Positions 1 to 8,731 of a stretch of 64,000 nt of DNA are shown one piece after another. Position 1 is the first letter of the stretch, and the number at the start of each line of letters is the position of its first letter. The notes beneath the pieces are model-generated. The model was not told where the DNA came from. It did no database searches and saw nothing but the letters and a program-made list of their open reading frames with translations. The DNA comes from Dyadobacter sp. LHD-138 (GTDB lineage Bacteria > Bacteroidota > Bacteroidia > Cytophagales > Spirosomataceae), in the NCBI RefSeq assembly GCF_030929615.1, contig NZ_JAVFVU010000002.1:62001-126000 (forward strand), read 5' to 3'. The translations under genes and the position numbers were made by a program.

Positions 1-433
1 TATTTACATAATACAAACCAGCTTTCAGATCAGCGATCTGGTCAGCCGTAAGCGTATCTGTAAAAGCAAAAGGCGTTGCAAATGTAGTTCCAAAATCAAT
101 TACCACTGCTCCCGTTGTATCAGCCGCTCCTTTATGGATATGCCACGCAGTTGGTAAAAAAGCAACAGTCGAATCTCCGGCAGTTGAATCAGCCTTTGCA
201 GTGTCACTATATGTAATATTTAGCTTAAGAATGTTCGTTTCCTGATCCAGCGTCCCGTCAACAGCACCTGTTGCCGTTAAATTATTGGCAGGTCTCTCAT
301 TCGCACCCGACAATGTTGTCGTCACTTTCAAAGTTGGTAAAACTTCCGTTGGCGGAGTCACATCGTCATCATCATTACTACAACCCCATGCAAAAAACAA
401 TAAGGAAACACCAATAAATGCTAATTTTTTCAT
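1..433 (-). CDS. CHRD domain lipoprotein, 3'-truncated by the window edge
   Basis: The gene starts at the ATG at 433 and runs off the left edge; 144 codons are visible. The product opens with a lipoprotein signal peptide with the lipobox FFAWGC, followed by a run of four Asp, so it is probably a lipid-anchored envelope protein. The visible part then shows CHRD-domain hallmarks: LSGANERPANN near the start of the domain, a central HIHKG motif, and a Leu/Gly-rich end reading DLKAGLYYVN. CHRD domains occur in chordin and in many bacterial secreted proteins; their biochemical role in bacteria is unknown. No partner is visible, because the gene lies alone before the 198-base gap to the acyltransferase. 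Confidence 0.8.
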   Translation of the reverse strand, partial: MKKLAFIGVSLLFFAWGCSNDDDDVTPPTEVLPTLKVTTTLSGANERPANNLTATGAVDGTLDQETNILKLNITYSDTAKADSTAGDSTVAFLPTAWHIHKGAADTTGAVVIDFGTTFATPFAFTDTLTADQIADLKAGLYYVN

Positions 434-631
434 ACTCGCTGATTTTAGTGAAAATTCATTTTAACGAAAGCCACCCTAACAAAACAGTGCCTGATTCGTC
501 AAAACCAACCCTAACCTATGTCAAACGGCAATAACTCCAGTAATTTAAATTATAACTATTGTGGAAATCATACCACTTTTTGAAGAACTTAGCCCCATAT
601 TGATACATTGGCACACGACCCATGAATCCTT

Positions 632-1516
632 TTACACTTCATGGTTTTTCCATCGGTCATGAGACCATAGGTACAGCTCTGGTTTTCTTAGAATTGTTTT
701 TTCAAGTTCGTTATAATACCTGTTCAAAATTCCTTCCGGCCTTTCATGGCTGCCATCTTCCGACAAGAGTTTTAAACGATATTTGTAACAATGTCTTTCC
801 GCTTTTTCAACATCCAGATATACAACAGCACATTTCAACTTTTGCGCAATTTTCTCACAACCGGCCTGCACATACGTTTTAAGTCCCAGGAAACAAACAT
901 CATATTTATAGGGCTGAACAGGACGTTGATCCGCAATCATAATGTACACCGCCGGTCTGGTACTTTTGCGTTTTAAAACCGCCCGATACCAATCCGACTT
1001 CTCAATCAGATTAATGCCAAACCGGGAGCGAAGCCGTTTCATATGATTGTCAATAAACGGATTTGACATCGGAGAATACACCGCAATAACTTCATAATCG
1101 GTAATAAGCGGCAGTGTCAGCAGATATTCCCAGTTACCATAATGCGATGTCATTAAAAGAACATCCTTGCCGGAATTCAGGATGTTGTTAAGCAGATGGC
1201 CATTTTCATAATGGGCAAATGATCTTATGTCGCTCTTTCGCATACCGCTGATCATAAAGGGTTCCACGATCAAATCCGCTAGATGACGGTAATAGGATCG
1301 CCTCAGATCAACTTGCTCCTTTTGAGAAATCCATGGAAAAGAATTTCTCAAATTTTTCTTAATCACTTTTGACCTGTATCTGAAAACACGCGATAACAGA
1401 ACAAATAAAACATCCGATATCAGCTCGTAGAAGGCAACCAGCAGCATTTTCCGGATATTCACCTTCCTAAAAATACCCTGCTTTATAGGAATCCTCAAAG
1501 ATTGCTCCTTCACCAT
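632..1516 (-). CDS. Lysophospholipid/lipid A acyltransferase family protein (LpxL/HtrB-like)
   Basis: This 294-residue protein belongs to the LpxL/HtrB acyltransferase family, which adds a secondary acyl chain to lipid A or a related lipid at the inner membrane. The family HxxxxE catalytic motif is present as HYGNWE (His125, Glu130), following LLMTS. An N-terminal hydrophobic stretch at about residues 24-45 fits the usual membrane anchor. A second conserved patch, IADQRP near residue 195, matches the family DQxP region. Its ATG directly follows the stop codon of the repeat protein upstream, so the two are very probably co-transcribed. Linkage to surface proteins suggests an envelope-modification role, but the exact acceptor lipid cannot be read from sequence. 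Confidence 0.85.
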   Translation of the reverse strand: MVKEQSLRIPIKQGIFRKVNIRKMLLVAFYELISDVLFVLLSRVFRYRSKVIKKNLRNSFPWISQKEQVDLRRSYYRHLADLIVEPFMISGMRKSDIRSFAHYENGHLLNNILNSGKDVLLMTSHYGNWEYLLTLPLITDYEVIAVYSPMSNPFIDNHMKRLRSRFGINLIEKSDWYRAVLKRKSTRPAVYIMIADQRPVQPYKYDVCFLGLKTYVQAGCEKIAQKLKCAVVYLDVEKAERHCYKYRLKLLSEDGSHERPEGILNRYYNELEKTILRKPELYLWSHDRWKNHEV

Positions 1517-2569
1517 TTACAGTATGAAGTGTACACCTGCATTGAAACCCAGATACAATCCCTGGAAATCTTCCCCCTTGACCTTTTTCCAAAGATAGTG
1601 ATCCATCAGCCCATCCCCCTTTCCTTTGGCGTAATTGACGTAATTCAAACTTGGCCCTCCGAATATTTCAAGCTGTGGGGTAAGTTTAAACGCTGGCTGT
1701 ATACGCAGGCTGTTTTTGAAATAATCCCCACGCTTAAAATCCGATAAAGTAAGATTGGTAATTTCCGTATTGATCCTGAATTTTCCAGAAACCGGAATGT
1801 GCGCGCCCAAACCAGCCTCCAGTCCGTACAACGATTTGTTATCGCTTTTCAAATTATAACCAATCCCTAAAATCCCGTACAAAACACGTCCACCTGAGCG
1901 AAACGACGCCAACAACGTTGAAGTTTCGTCAATGGTAAGACTGATCGATTTCTCCCCGTTTTTCACGAAATTCAAAAATCCGATTGGGTAATCGCTGCTG
2001 TCGGCAACATTGATCAATCCGGCCAGCTGAATTCCTTTTACATTTTTAGCAATATTCATGAAACCTGCGATCTGGGAATTTACGTTTCCAGCCTTGTTCA
2101 AAAAACCGGAAACCTGAATTCCATTCGCTGACTTATGCGTGATATTGCTGAATCCCGCAATCTGAGCTGCCCCCGATGTTTCGCTCACGTTTAAAAATCC
2201 TGCAATTTGCACACCCTGCGCATCATGACGAATCACATTGGTGACTCCTGCCACCTGCACGCCTTGCGCAGAATTCAAAATCACGTTGGTTACCCCGCTC
2301 ACCTGGACTCCTTTTGCCGAATCTTTTATCAATAAAGAAACACCCGAGATCGCTACCCCGGTTTCCGCTTTTGACAGACCGGCGATTGCGTGCAGCGAAA
2401 AAGCGTTGGTATATAAACCGGCATTTTTCCCATTGGTACTCACTGGGTAAATCAACCCCACATGGGCAACACTCGTATGGTTATCCTGGGCAAAAGCGCT
2501 GATGGAAAAACAAAGCAGGAAAAAGCAAATAATGAAAGTCCTGTTGATGATATCTGAATACTTGTTCAT
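1517..2569 (-). CDS. LA_2272-type surface repeat protein
   Basis: A 350-residue exported protein. Residues 1-27 form a signal peptide ending SAFAQ. Residues 71-205 hold about eight repeats of roughly 16 residues with the pattern GVQVxGxxNxxxxxxx (for example GVQVAGVTNVIRHDAQ). This is the repeat type of the LA_2272 family of surface repeat-containing proteins. The regular Val/Ile/Gly/Asn spacing suggests a solenoid of short beta strands. The C-terminal 140 residues are rich in alternating hydrophobic strands and end in an aromatic and Leu, as in outer-membrane beta structures. It is the smaller relative of the gene at 2779-4608 but lacks that protein's STN and regulatory domains. The acyltransferase gene follows it directly. 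Function unknown. Confidence 0.75.
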   Translation of the reverse strand: MNKYSDIINRTFIICFFLLCFSISAFAQDNHTSVAHVGLIYPVSTNGKNAGLYTNAFSLHAIAGLSKAETGVAISGVSLLIKDSAKGVQVSGVTNVILNSAQGVQVAGVTNVIRHDAQGVQIAGFLNVSETSGAAQIAGFSNITHKSANGIQVSGFLNKAGNVNSQIAGFMNIAKNVKGIQLAGLINVADSSDYPIGFLNFVKNGEKSISLTIDETSTLLASFRSGGRVLYGILGIGYNLKSDNKSLYGLEAGLGAHIPVSGKFRINTEITNLTLSDFKRGDYFKNSLRIQPAFKLTPQLEIFGGPSLNYVNYAKGKGDGLMDHYLWKKVKGEDFQGLYLGFNAGVHFIL

Positions 2570-2778
2570 TGTGTCTAAATTTAAAATGGAAGTTTAAACA
2601 CACACAGCGGGGAAATCCAAAATTGCAGGCCTTCAATCTATTCCCTTTGCCGTATGTACAGCATTGACAACCGGAATGGGAATTACCCTTTTTTCAGACT
2701 TTAAATAATTGAAAAAAAAATTAGAAAGGAATAAAAGCATCGCCAAAAAAACAATATAATTACTTGATAACAAATCAA

Positions 2779-4608
2779 TTACCTATAAACAGATTTATAA
2801 TTCCAGCTCAATCCAAACTGCCAGCCAATCCAGGCGTTCGTCGTGTTATTTAGCTTAAAACGGGAGAATCCTTTGTCTGAAAACGACTGATACCCTTTCT
2901 TAAATTCTTTATATTCGGAATAATACGCGGAGAAAGACGGACCAGCAAAAACAGACAAACGGTTAGTCAGCCTGACATTCAGCGCCGTCTGAAGGCGGTT
3001 TAAAACGGGAAGATTTTCCCAATGCCCCAGATAAAAATTCTGACTGAGAAGCTCTGCGCTTAGCGACAGCGTTTTGTTTAAAGTAACATCTTTTCCCAAA
3101 CCAAAACCGAAAGTATAGGCCTTGTTATTCGGATTTAACGCCGTACCGATCGTGAAAATACTGTACAGCTTATGGTTTCCCGATTTCCAGGCAAGGTTAA
3201 CCGGCAGTACTTCATTCGCATACAAAGTAATTACGCCTTTCCCTTTTTTAACAATATTGATCAGCCCGATGCTGTAACCCGAGGAACTGTCGGCGATATT
3301 GATAACACCGAACTGCACGCCATGAAGGTTTTTGGCATAATTGAAAAGTCCCGCCACCTGTACACCTTTTACATCTTTCCGGCTAATATTACCAACGCCA
3401 GCCACCTGGACGCCATCAACTACGTCGCGGCCAAAATTCATGGCACCGGAAACCTGGAAGCCATCCATCGATGCCCCAGCTGTATTGAAAACACCACCCA
3501 CCTGACCGCCACGAATCGTACTTTTGGCAATGTTTCCAAGACCAGAAACCTGAACGCCATGCATATCGCCGGAAACTCTGCCCAAAACACCGGAAACCTG
3601 AACACCAGAAAGACTTTTATTGATCTGATTACCAAAACCCGATACCTGAACACCTTTGAGCGAATCAAGCACCTGGTTATAAAAACCGGCCATCTGCACG
3701 CCATGGACATGCCCGGACACGACATTGAACAATCCCGCCACCTGAACATAGCGCATATCTTTTTTTGAAATATTAAAGACGCCCGCAATTTCGGCGCCAT
3801 TGACACCGGCCGTATAGCCCCCGATGACATTCAGTGAGAATTTGTTACTGACCTGAGAGCTCATTTTACCGTGTGTACTCAGTCCCGGTGTAAACGAAGC
3901 CTGATAAGGAAGAGAAACGAAAAACCTGCTGATATTCCGGCTTTGCAAACGTAATTTTGACGAAACGAAAAGCCTCCCAAGCCAGGTCCCGCTGCCTTCG
4001 GAATAACGGACAAAAACCGGATCGAGGTCAATGGATTTGGGATAAAGCAACAAATTCAGATCCGTTTCCTGATCTGAATTGATAACAACGGAAGTATCCG
4101 CATAGCCAATTTTACTGACTGTCAGCGTCAATGGAAAACTCCGGTCTCGCAACCGGAGTTTGAAAAAACCTTGCTCATCTGTCAGCGTTGAAGCGAGTTG
4201 CTGTTTGGAATAAACACTGGCATAATCCACTTCTTTACCCGTCTCATGGTCAAGGATATGGCCGGTTAAGTGAAAATATTTTTCCTTGGGTGGTCTTTGA
4301 ATAATAATATAATCGCCGGTCTCTTTGTATTGATAAACCCCGGTAAGCAGCACATCCAAAACCTGTTTTACCGATTTGAATTGTACAGACAAGGTTACCA
4401 GACTATCACCCGGAATAAGATTGCTGTTATAGGAAAAATAAAATTTCCCTTGTTCGCTTACAGCCTTTAAAACCTCAGACACCGGCTTCTGATTTACCCG
4501 AATGGAAACTGTTCTGTCGAGTAATTTTTGGGCATAACAAGCGGACGATAGCATAAAAATCAACGCTACTGATGCAATGGCTCCTAAGAGAGTAAAAGTC
4601 CGATTCAT
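2779..4608 (-). CDS. STN domain plus surface-repeat outer membrane protein
   Basis: A 609-residue exported protein with an unusual domain order. Residues 1-26 are a signal peptide (SACYAQ). Residues about 34-104 are an STN (secretin/TonB short N-terminal) domain. Residues 113-190 are a carboxypeptidase-regulatory-like beta-sandwich (HLTGHILD to NLLLYP), and residues 271-455 hold about ten 16-residue repeats such as GVQVSGFGNQINKSLS. The last 150 residues look like a beta-strand-rich outer-membrane region. No TonB-dependent receptor plug or 22-strand barrel follows the STN domain. It lies 15 bases downstream of a FecR gene and an ECF sigma gene, where a SusC/FecA-type receptor normally sits. 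I infer that it is the outer-membrane input of that sigma system; this is untested. Confidence 0.75.
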   Translation of the reverse strand: MNRTFTLLGAIASVALIFMLSSACYAQKLLDRTVSIRVNQKPVSEVLKAVSEQGKFYFSYNSNLIPGDSLVTLSVQFKSVKQVLDVLLTGVYQYKETGDYIIIQRPPKEKYFHLTGHILDHETGKEVDYASVYSKQQLASTLTDEQGFFKLRLRDRSFPLTLTVSKIGYADTSVVINSDQETDLNLLLYPKSIDLDPVFVRYSEGSGTWLGRLFVSSKLRLQSRNISRFFVSLPYQASFTPGLSTHGKMSSQVSNKFSLNVIGGYTAGVNGAEIAGVFNISKKDMRYVQVAGLFNVVSGHVHGVQMAGFYNQVLDSLKGVQVSGFGNQINKSLSGVQVSGVLGRVSGDMHGVQVSGLGNIAKSTIRGGQVGGVFNTAGASMDGFQVSGAMNFGRDVVDGVQVAGVGNISRKDVKGVQVAGLFNYAKNLHGVQFGVINIADSSSGYSIGLINIVKKGKGVITLYANEVLPVNLAWKSGNHKLYSIFTIGTALNPNNKAYTFGFGLGKDVTLNKTLSLSAELLSQNFYLGHWENLPVLNRLQTALNVRLTNRLSVFAGPSFSAYYSEYKEFKKGYQSFSDKGFSRFKLNNTTNAWIGWQFGLSWNYKSVYR

Positions 4609-4623
4609 GCCGAAAGATACAGC

Positions 4624-5607
4624 CTATTTTAAAATTATCTGCCCATCATCCCGCACAATGGCTATGTTAAAGGTTACACGAATGATATTCAGAATCTCAT
4701 CCAGTGACTTGTCATCAAACGTGGTGTTGATGGGCAGATTCATTTTTTCATGGCTCACCGTAATATTGGCGTGATATGCTTCATTTAAAACCTGTACGAG
4801 TTCCCACAGCGGAGTATCCTCGCATACCAGTTTTTTCGTCCTGTAATAATCATAGAAACGGTCGTCATTTTTTTGCTTGACCAGATCAATATTTCCTTTG
4901 GATACCGTCACCCGTTCTTCCGGACGGATTCTTACCTTTTGTTCTTTTTTTGTAACCTCAACCAACCCGGTTTCCACAATCACTTCCGTTTTCTCTGTAG
5001 TATTTTTAACATTAAATGACGTTCCAACCACCTTCACGGTAACATCATCGGAGTGAATCAGAAATGGTTTTGACTTATCGGGTGTGACCTGGAAAAATGC
5101 TTCTCCCGTCAAAACAACCTGCCGGGTATCACCGTCCGTAAAATGCTCCGCGTATGTGATTGACGAATTTTTATTCAGGGTTATCACAGATCCGTCGGGC
5201 AATGTCTCCACGCGTGTCTTATTCCCCGAATGCACGGCAACCTCCTGCGACTTATCATTTTTAACCGATAACAGGTAAGCAAACCATCCGGCTCCCGCGA
5301 CAATCGCAATTGCGGCTGCAATACGCATAATCCTGAAAAACGGGCTTGAAAACATGGGAACAACCGGGCTCTGAATTTCCTCGACACGGTCCTTAAACCG
5401 GAGCCAGGCCATATCTTCATCCACTTCACTATGCGCTGCCAGTTGTTTGCTTCGACTCCATATCAGTTTAAAATTATCAAAATATTTCCGATGGACCGTT
5501 TTCTCCGCAACCCATTGCTCCACTGCTTCCCGTTCCTGCATGGTCGCTTCACCCAGCAAATATTTCACCAGCAGATCATCCATATTATCGTTCATTTCTT
5601 TTCGCAT
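4624..5607 (-). CDS. FecR-family anti-sigma factor
   Basis: A 327-residue FecR-type regulator that should hold the neighbouring ECF sigma factor inactive at the inner membrane and release it on a signal from the outer membrane. The N-terminal 85 residues (LLVKYLLGEATMQERE) are the cytoplasmic anti-sigma region. One transmembrane helix lies at about residues 90-112. The periplasmic FecR domain contains LPDGSVITLNKNS and GEAFFQV, and VVGTSFNVK follows. The C-terminal DUF4974-like domain contains FDDKSLDEILNII. The gene begins 12 bases after the sigma gene stop and is followed after 15 bases by the STN repeat protein, so the three form one operon. Met5 and Met9 are alternative starts. Confidence 0.93.
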   Translation of the reverse strand: MRKEMNDNMDDLLVKYLLGEATMQEREAVEQWVAEKTVHRKYFDNFKLIWSRSKQLAAHSEVDEDMAWLRFKDRVEEIQSPVVPMFSSPFFRIMRIAAAIAIVAGAGWFAYLLSVKNDKSQEVAVHSGNKTRVETLPDGSVITLNKNSSITYAEHFTDGDTRQVVLTGEAFFQVTPDKSKPFLIHSDDVTVKVVGTSFNVKNTTEKTEVIVETGLVEVTKKEQKVRIRPEERVTVSKGNIDLVKQKNDDRFYDYYRTKKLVCEDTPLWELVQVLNEAYHANITVSHEKMNLPINTTFDDKSLDEILNIIRVTFNIAIVRDDGQIILK

Positions 5608-5619
5608 GATCTTGTTTTG

Positions 5620-6234
5620 TTAATTCATCAGTAATACTATCAAAGCGGCCGGTAAAAAATCTACCAGTTTCAATCGGAGTAATTTCAGGGCTTTCCCCAT
5701 TTGATTTTCTACGGTTTTTACAGGAATGTCAAGTTTATCGGCAATTTCCTGGTATTTCAATTCTTCAAAACGGCTCATCTGAAATATGGTCCGGCACTTT
5801 TCGGGCAGTTCTTTCAAAGCAAGATCCAACCGGTCTTCCAGTTCAGAAAGTTCAATTTCATAGGCCGCGTTATTGCTGTCAGCCATTTGATTGATCACAT
5901 AAGTCTGGTAAGCATCCCTTACTTTCAAATGTTTGAGATAATTCAAACTTTCATGATAGACAGATCGATACAGATAGGCCCCTACGGATTCCCTGATCTG
6001 AATCTGCTCTCTCTTTTCCCATAAACGACAAAAGACATTTTGCACCATTTCTTCGGCCATCACATCATCGTGCACGATGGTGTATGCATACGCATGAAGG
6101 TTTTTGAAATTAGCCTTGAAGACTTTCTCAAATTCCACCTCCGTATCCCTGTCTAATAAGCGTATATCTTCCCCGGTTATATTCATTGCAATGAAATAAT
6201 TACGAACCAAAAATGCCTGACTTTGATTGTTCAC
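5620..6234 (-). CDS. ECF RNA polymerase sigma-70 factor
   Basis: A 204-residue extracytoplasmic-function sigma factor of the Bacteroidota FecI-like type. Region 2 reads AEEMVQNVFCRLWEKRE and region 4 contains the helix-turn-helix YQEIADKLDIPVKTVENQMG. It should direct RNA polymerase to the promoter of its own operon and possibly others when released by the adjacent FecR. The operon order is sigma, FecR, STN repeat protein. The last residues (LPAALIVLLMN) are hydrophobic, an unusual tail for a sigma factor that could give weak membrane association. ATG at 6234 is used; Met17 is a possible later start. Confidence 0.93.
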   Translation of the reverse strand: MNNQSQAFLVRNYFIAMNITGEDIRLLDRDTEVEFEKVFKANFKNLHAYAYTIVHDDVMAEEMVQNVFCRLWEKREQIQIRESVGAYLYRSVYHESLNYLKHLKVRDAYQTYVINQMADSNNAAYEIELSELEDRLDLALKELPEKCRTIFQMSRFEELKYQEIADKLDIPVKTVENQMGKALKLLRLKLVDFLPAALIVLLMN

Positions 6235-6322
6235 TGAAATGACAACCAGCCAGGCACTTACCCTAAATTTTCCAGAGAAAATGAATATTTATTTTCGCTC
6301 CCGGTTATGACACCCCCTGAAA

Positions 6323-6360
6323 AGCAAAAAGAGCGGCAAATATTTTGCCACCCTTTTGCT
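6323..6360 (-). terminator. Probable intrinsic terminator of the lysine-rich gene
   Basis: On the minus strand an inner stem GGCAAA/TTTGCC (6335-6340 with 6344-6349) sits inside an outer AGCAAAA/TTTTGCT pair. It is followed by a U-rich stretch, and lies 26 bases after the stop of the gene at 6386-6706 and before the sigma gene start. Confidence 0.55.
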
Positions 6361-6385
6361 CCAAATACGTTTGAAGAACGTTAGA

Positions 6386-6706
6386 TCAAGGCTTTTTCTC
6401 AGCCTTTACTGCTTCTTTCGCCTTATTGTCTTTGAATCTTTTATCGGGTGTCCCGTCTTTTTTCAGATTTTTATTTTCAGCATAACGCTTGTCTGGCGTA
6501 CCGTCTTTTTTCAATTTGGCACCTGAGGCCTCGGCTGTTTTTGCATCCGCTTTTACTTCTTCCTTCGTAGCTTTTACTTCCTTGTCCGCTTTCTTTTTTG
6601 TAGCTGTTGCTTTGGCAGCAGGAGTCGCCGGCTGTGCAGTCTGAGCGAAGGCCGTTCCGGAAATTACCAGTAGCAACACCATCATAATCGCCTTTAAATT
6701 TTTCAT
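6386..6706 (-). CDS. Small secreted lysine-rich protein with LKKDGTPDKR repeats
   Basis: A 106-residue protein beginning with a clear Sec signal peptide (MKNLKAIMMVLLL to AFAQ). The start at 6706 is preferred over an in-frame ATG 60 bases upstream because it puts the signal peptide at the N-terminus. The mature part is highly basic: an Ala/Lys/Thr-rich stretch (AKATATKKKADKEVKATK), then two copies of LKKDGTPDKR with spacers YAENKN and FKDNKA. There is no cysteine after the leader. I do not recognise a functional family. The composition suggests an exported protein that binds a polyanion such as DNA, LPS or phosphate-rich polymer, but this is only inference. A hairpin terminator follows. Confidence 0.7.
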   Translation of the reverse strand: MKNLKAIMMVLLLVISGTAFAQTAQPATPAAKATATKKKADKEVKATKEEVKADAKTAEASGAKLKKDGTPDKRYAENKNLKKDGTPDKRFKDNKAKEAVKAEKKP

Positions 6707-6977
6707 TTTAAGTTTGTTTAAGTGAGCAACTTTGTAAAATTGTTTGACTAAGACACGAATTTGCACAAAAAACCATTGTCAATTAAATTCATTTCAGAAT
6801 CTCTTCAGCACGACATTGCCGGATTAAAACAAAATTAACCTTACAAAATCGCGAAAAGGCCTTTTTCCGGCGATTTAATCCATTTATCAAGATAAAACAT
6901 ACCGGTAAAGACCTTTTCACACCTTTGAAAAAACATCACTTTACTTATAAATTTTAATGATTTTTTAACGAAAAAAA
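6707..6977. other. Non-coding gap upstream of the lysine-rich gene
   Basis: AT-rich sequence without a supported gene; with the katA terminator it makes a 335-base gene-free stretch. On the minus strand TAATTTTG at 6837-6830 fits the Bacteroidota -7 element TAnnTTTG and could serve the gene starting at 6706. No matching -33 element was seen. Confidence 0.4.
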
Positions 6978-7017
6978 ATACAGAGCGGCGTGTGAAATTT
7001 CACACGCCGCTCTGTAT
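6978..7017 (-). terminator. katA terminator, 40-base perfect palindrome
   Basis: Bases 6978-6997 are perfectly complementary to 6998-7017 (arm starts ATACAGAGCGGCG), giving a 20-bp inverted repeat with no mismatch. On the minus strand it is followed by a U-run, the complement of the A-run at 6971-6978. It lies 24 bases beyond the katA stop codon. Confidence 0.9.
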
Positions 7018-7041
7018 CGTAATACATTGGTTTATTCAATT

Positions 7042-8538
7042 TTATCCCTTGTGCGCAAACATACTTTCGTCAATCTGAATGCCCAAACCCTGCGCGATTC
7101 TTGACCCCAGTTCCGGATCAGCACGGAAGAAATGACAAAGCTGACGGTTAAGAATTAATTCGCGTTTCGGACCAGATACACCTTTCAGTGATCCCAGGAA
7201 GTTATTAACCTGCGTTGTCCTTTCCTCATCATTAAATACTTTGCGGAAAAGATCCCCCGCTTGCGTATAATGATCGTTATCACCTTCTCCGTTACGATCG
7301 AACCAGTCTGCAACCAGTGAATCCATGTTTTGCGCAGGTTCTTTGTAACTTTGATCTACTTCAATATCGTCAAAGCTATTCGGGAAATAATTCGGAGCTC
7401 CCCCCCCATTTCCATCCAAACGCATACTGCCGTCGCGCTGATAGTTATTGGTTGCATAAGGACAGCGGTTTACCGGCAATTGCTCATAGTTGGCACCTAG
7501 CCTGTAACGATGTGCGTCCGGATAAGAAAGCAAACGCCCCTGCAGCATTTTGTCCGGCGAGTAGCCAATACCGTCCACCACGTGAGCCGGTGCAAAAGCA
7601 GCCTGTTCTACATCAGCAAAGAAATTATCAGGTATTTTATTCAATTCCAGTACACCCACATCGATCAATGGAAACTCCCCTTGCGGCCAGATCTTCGTTA
7701 AATCGAATGGATTCCAGCGGAAAGTTTGTGTTTGTTCTTCTGTCATGATCTGGATTTTCACATCCCATTTTGGGAAATCACCGTTATCAATCGAGTCTAC
7801 CAAATCGCGTTGCGCCCAGTCGGCATCCATTCCTTTCATTCTTCCGGCTTCGGAATCCGTAAAGTTTTTGATCTTTTGCTGTGTTTTGAAATGGAATTTG
7901 ACAAAAACACGCTCATTATCCGCATTCACCAGCGAGAATGTATGGCTCCCAAAACCATGCATGTGGCGATAGCTGTACGGCGTTCCGCGGTCGCTGAAAA
8001 GAATCATGATCTGATGCAGACTTTCAGGGTTCAATGACCAGAAATCCCACATCATGGTCGCACTTTTGCAGTTTGTGCGCGGGTCGCGCTTTTGGGTATG
8101 GATAAAATCGCCGAATTTCTTAGGGTCCTTGATAAAAAATACCGGTGTGTTATTTCCAACCAAATCCCAGTTCCCGTCTTCGGTATAAAATTTCAGCGCA
8201 AAACCCCTCGGGTCGCGCTCCGTATCTGCCGATCCTTTTTCTCCTCCCACCGTTGAAAAACGCAGAAAAGTCTTCGTTTTTTTCCCTATTTCGTTAAATA
8301 GCTTGGCTTTGGTATATTTTGTAATGTCATGGGTAACCGTGAAAGTACCATAGGCACCGGAACCTTTTGCATGCACTACGCGCTCAGGTATACGCTCACG
8401 GTTGAAATGCGCCATTTTTTCATGCAAAATAAAATCCTGCAAAAGGATTGGACCACGCGGACCAACGGTCTGGCTGTTTTCATTTTCCGTGTACGGTTTG
8501 CCCGAAGCGGTTGTCAATTTTTTCTTTTCGTCTGCCAT
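7042..8538 (-). CDS. katA: Catalase, small-subunit haem type
   Basis: A 498-residue monofunctional haem catalase that breaks hydrogen peroxide into water and oxygen in the cytoplasm. The active-site His lies in RIPERVVHAKGSGAYG (His56), the distal Asn in GNNTPVFF (about residue 129), and the proximal haem-ligand Tyr in RLLSYPDAHRYRLG (around residue 340). The length fits the small-subunit clade, with no C-terminal flavodoxin-like domain. No signal peptide is present. It is transcribed divergently from oxyR across a 193-base spacer, the classical arrangement for peroxide control, and ends in a strong palindromic terminator. The product is secure; only the choice of katA over other catalase names is by convention. 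Confidence 0.97.
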   Translation of the reverse strand: MADEKKKLTTASGKPYTENENSQTVGPRGPILLQDFILHEKMAHFNRERIPERVVHAKGSGAYGTFTVTHDITKYTKAKLFNEIGKKTKTFLRFSTVGGEKGSADTERDPRGFALKFYTEDGNWDLVGNNTPVFFIKDPKKFGDFIHTQKRDPRTNCKSATMMWDFWSLNPESLHQIMILFSDRGTPYSYRHMHGFGSHTFSLVNADNERVFVKFHFKTQQKIKNFTDSEAGRMKGMDADWAQRDLVDSIDNGDFPKWDVKIQIMTEEQTQTFRWNPFDLTKIWPQGEFPLIDVGVLELNKIPDNFFADVEQAAFAPAHVVDGIGYSPDKMLQGRLLSYPDAHRYRLGANYEQLPVNRCPYATNNYQRDGSMRLDGNGGGAPNYFPNSFDDIEVDQSYKEPAQNMDSLVADWFDRNGEGDNDHYTQAGDLFRKVFNDEERTTQVNNFLGSLKGVSGPKRELILNRQLCHFFRADPELGSRIAQGLGIQIDESMFAHKG

Positions 8539-8731
8539 AGTAATTAAACTTAAACTGTTTTAGTAACCTTTAAGAAGAAGTATGTTACAAATAAAATACA
8601 TTTAAATAAATCAATCAAACTGATAATATCTATCTTTGCATAGATCAAATTTATACCCTTAGACGACGTCTTATTAAGAGCAAGTTAATAAAATTAAACT
8701 GTTCGGATAAATAATTATACAATACCTTTTT
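8539..8731. promoter_or_regulatory. katA/oxyR divergent promoter region
   Basis: The spacer is AT-rich and holds two back-to-back matches to the Bacteroidota -7 element TAnnTTTG. One is TATCTTTG at 8631-8638 on the plus strand toward oxyR; the other is TAAATTTG at 8653-8646 on the minus strand toward katA. Between and across them ATAG/CTAT half-sites recur (CTAT at 8630-8633, ATAG at 8640-8643), resembling OxyR half-sites, but the spacing is not the canonical ATAG-N7-CTAT. The operator call is inference. Confidence 0.4.

Noticed and set aside
3172..3768. Open frame of 198 codons on the plus strand opposite the repeats of the STN protein
   Set aside because: It is the complement of the 48-base repeats, which keep stops out of this frame, and its sequence has no leader, domain or sensible composition.
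7317..7748. Open frame of 143 codons on the plus strand opposite katA
   Set aside because: katA is certain in the other frame, and this frame has irregular composition with no recognisable product.
8600..8660. Canonical OxyR operator ATAG-N7-CTAT between katA and oxyR
   Set aside because: Half-sites are present, but the spacing between CTAT and ATAG is six rather than seven bases and the outer half-sites are poor, so only a low-confidence regulatory region is reported.
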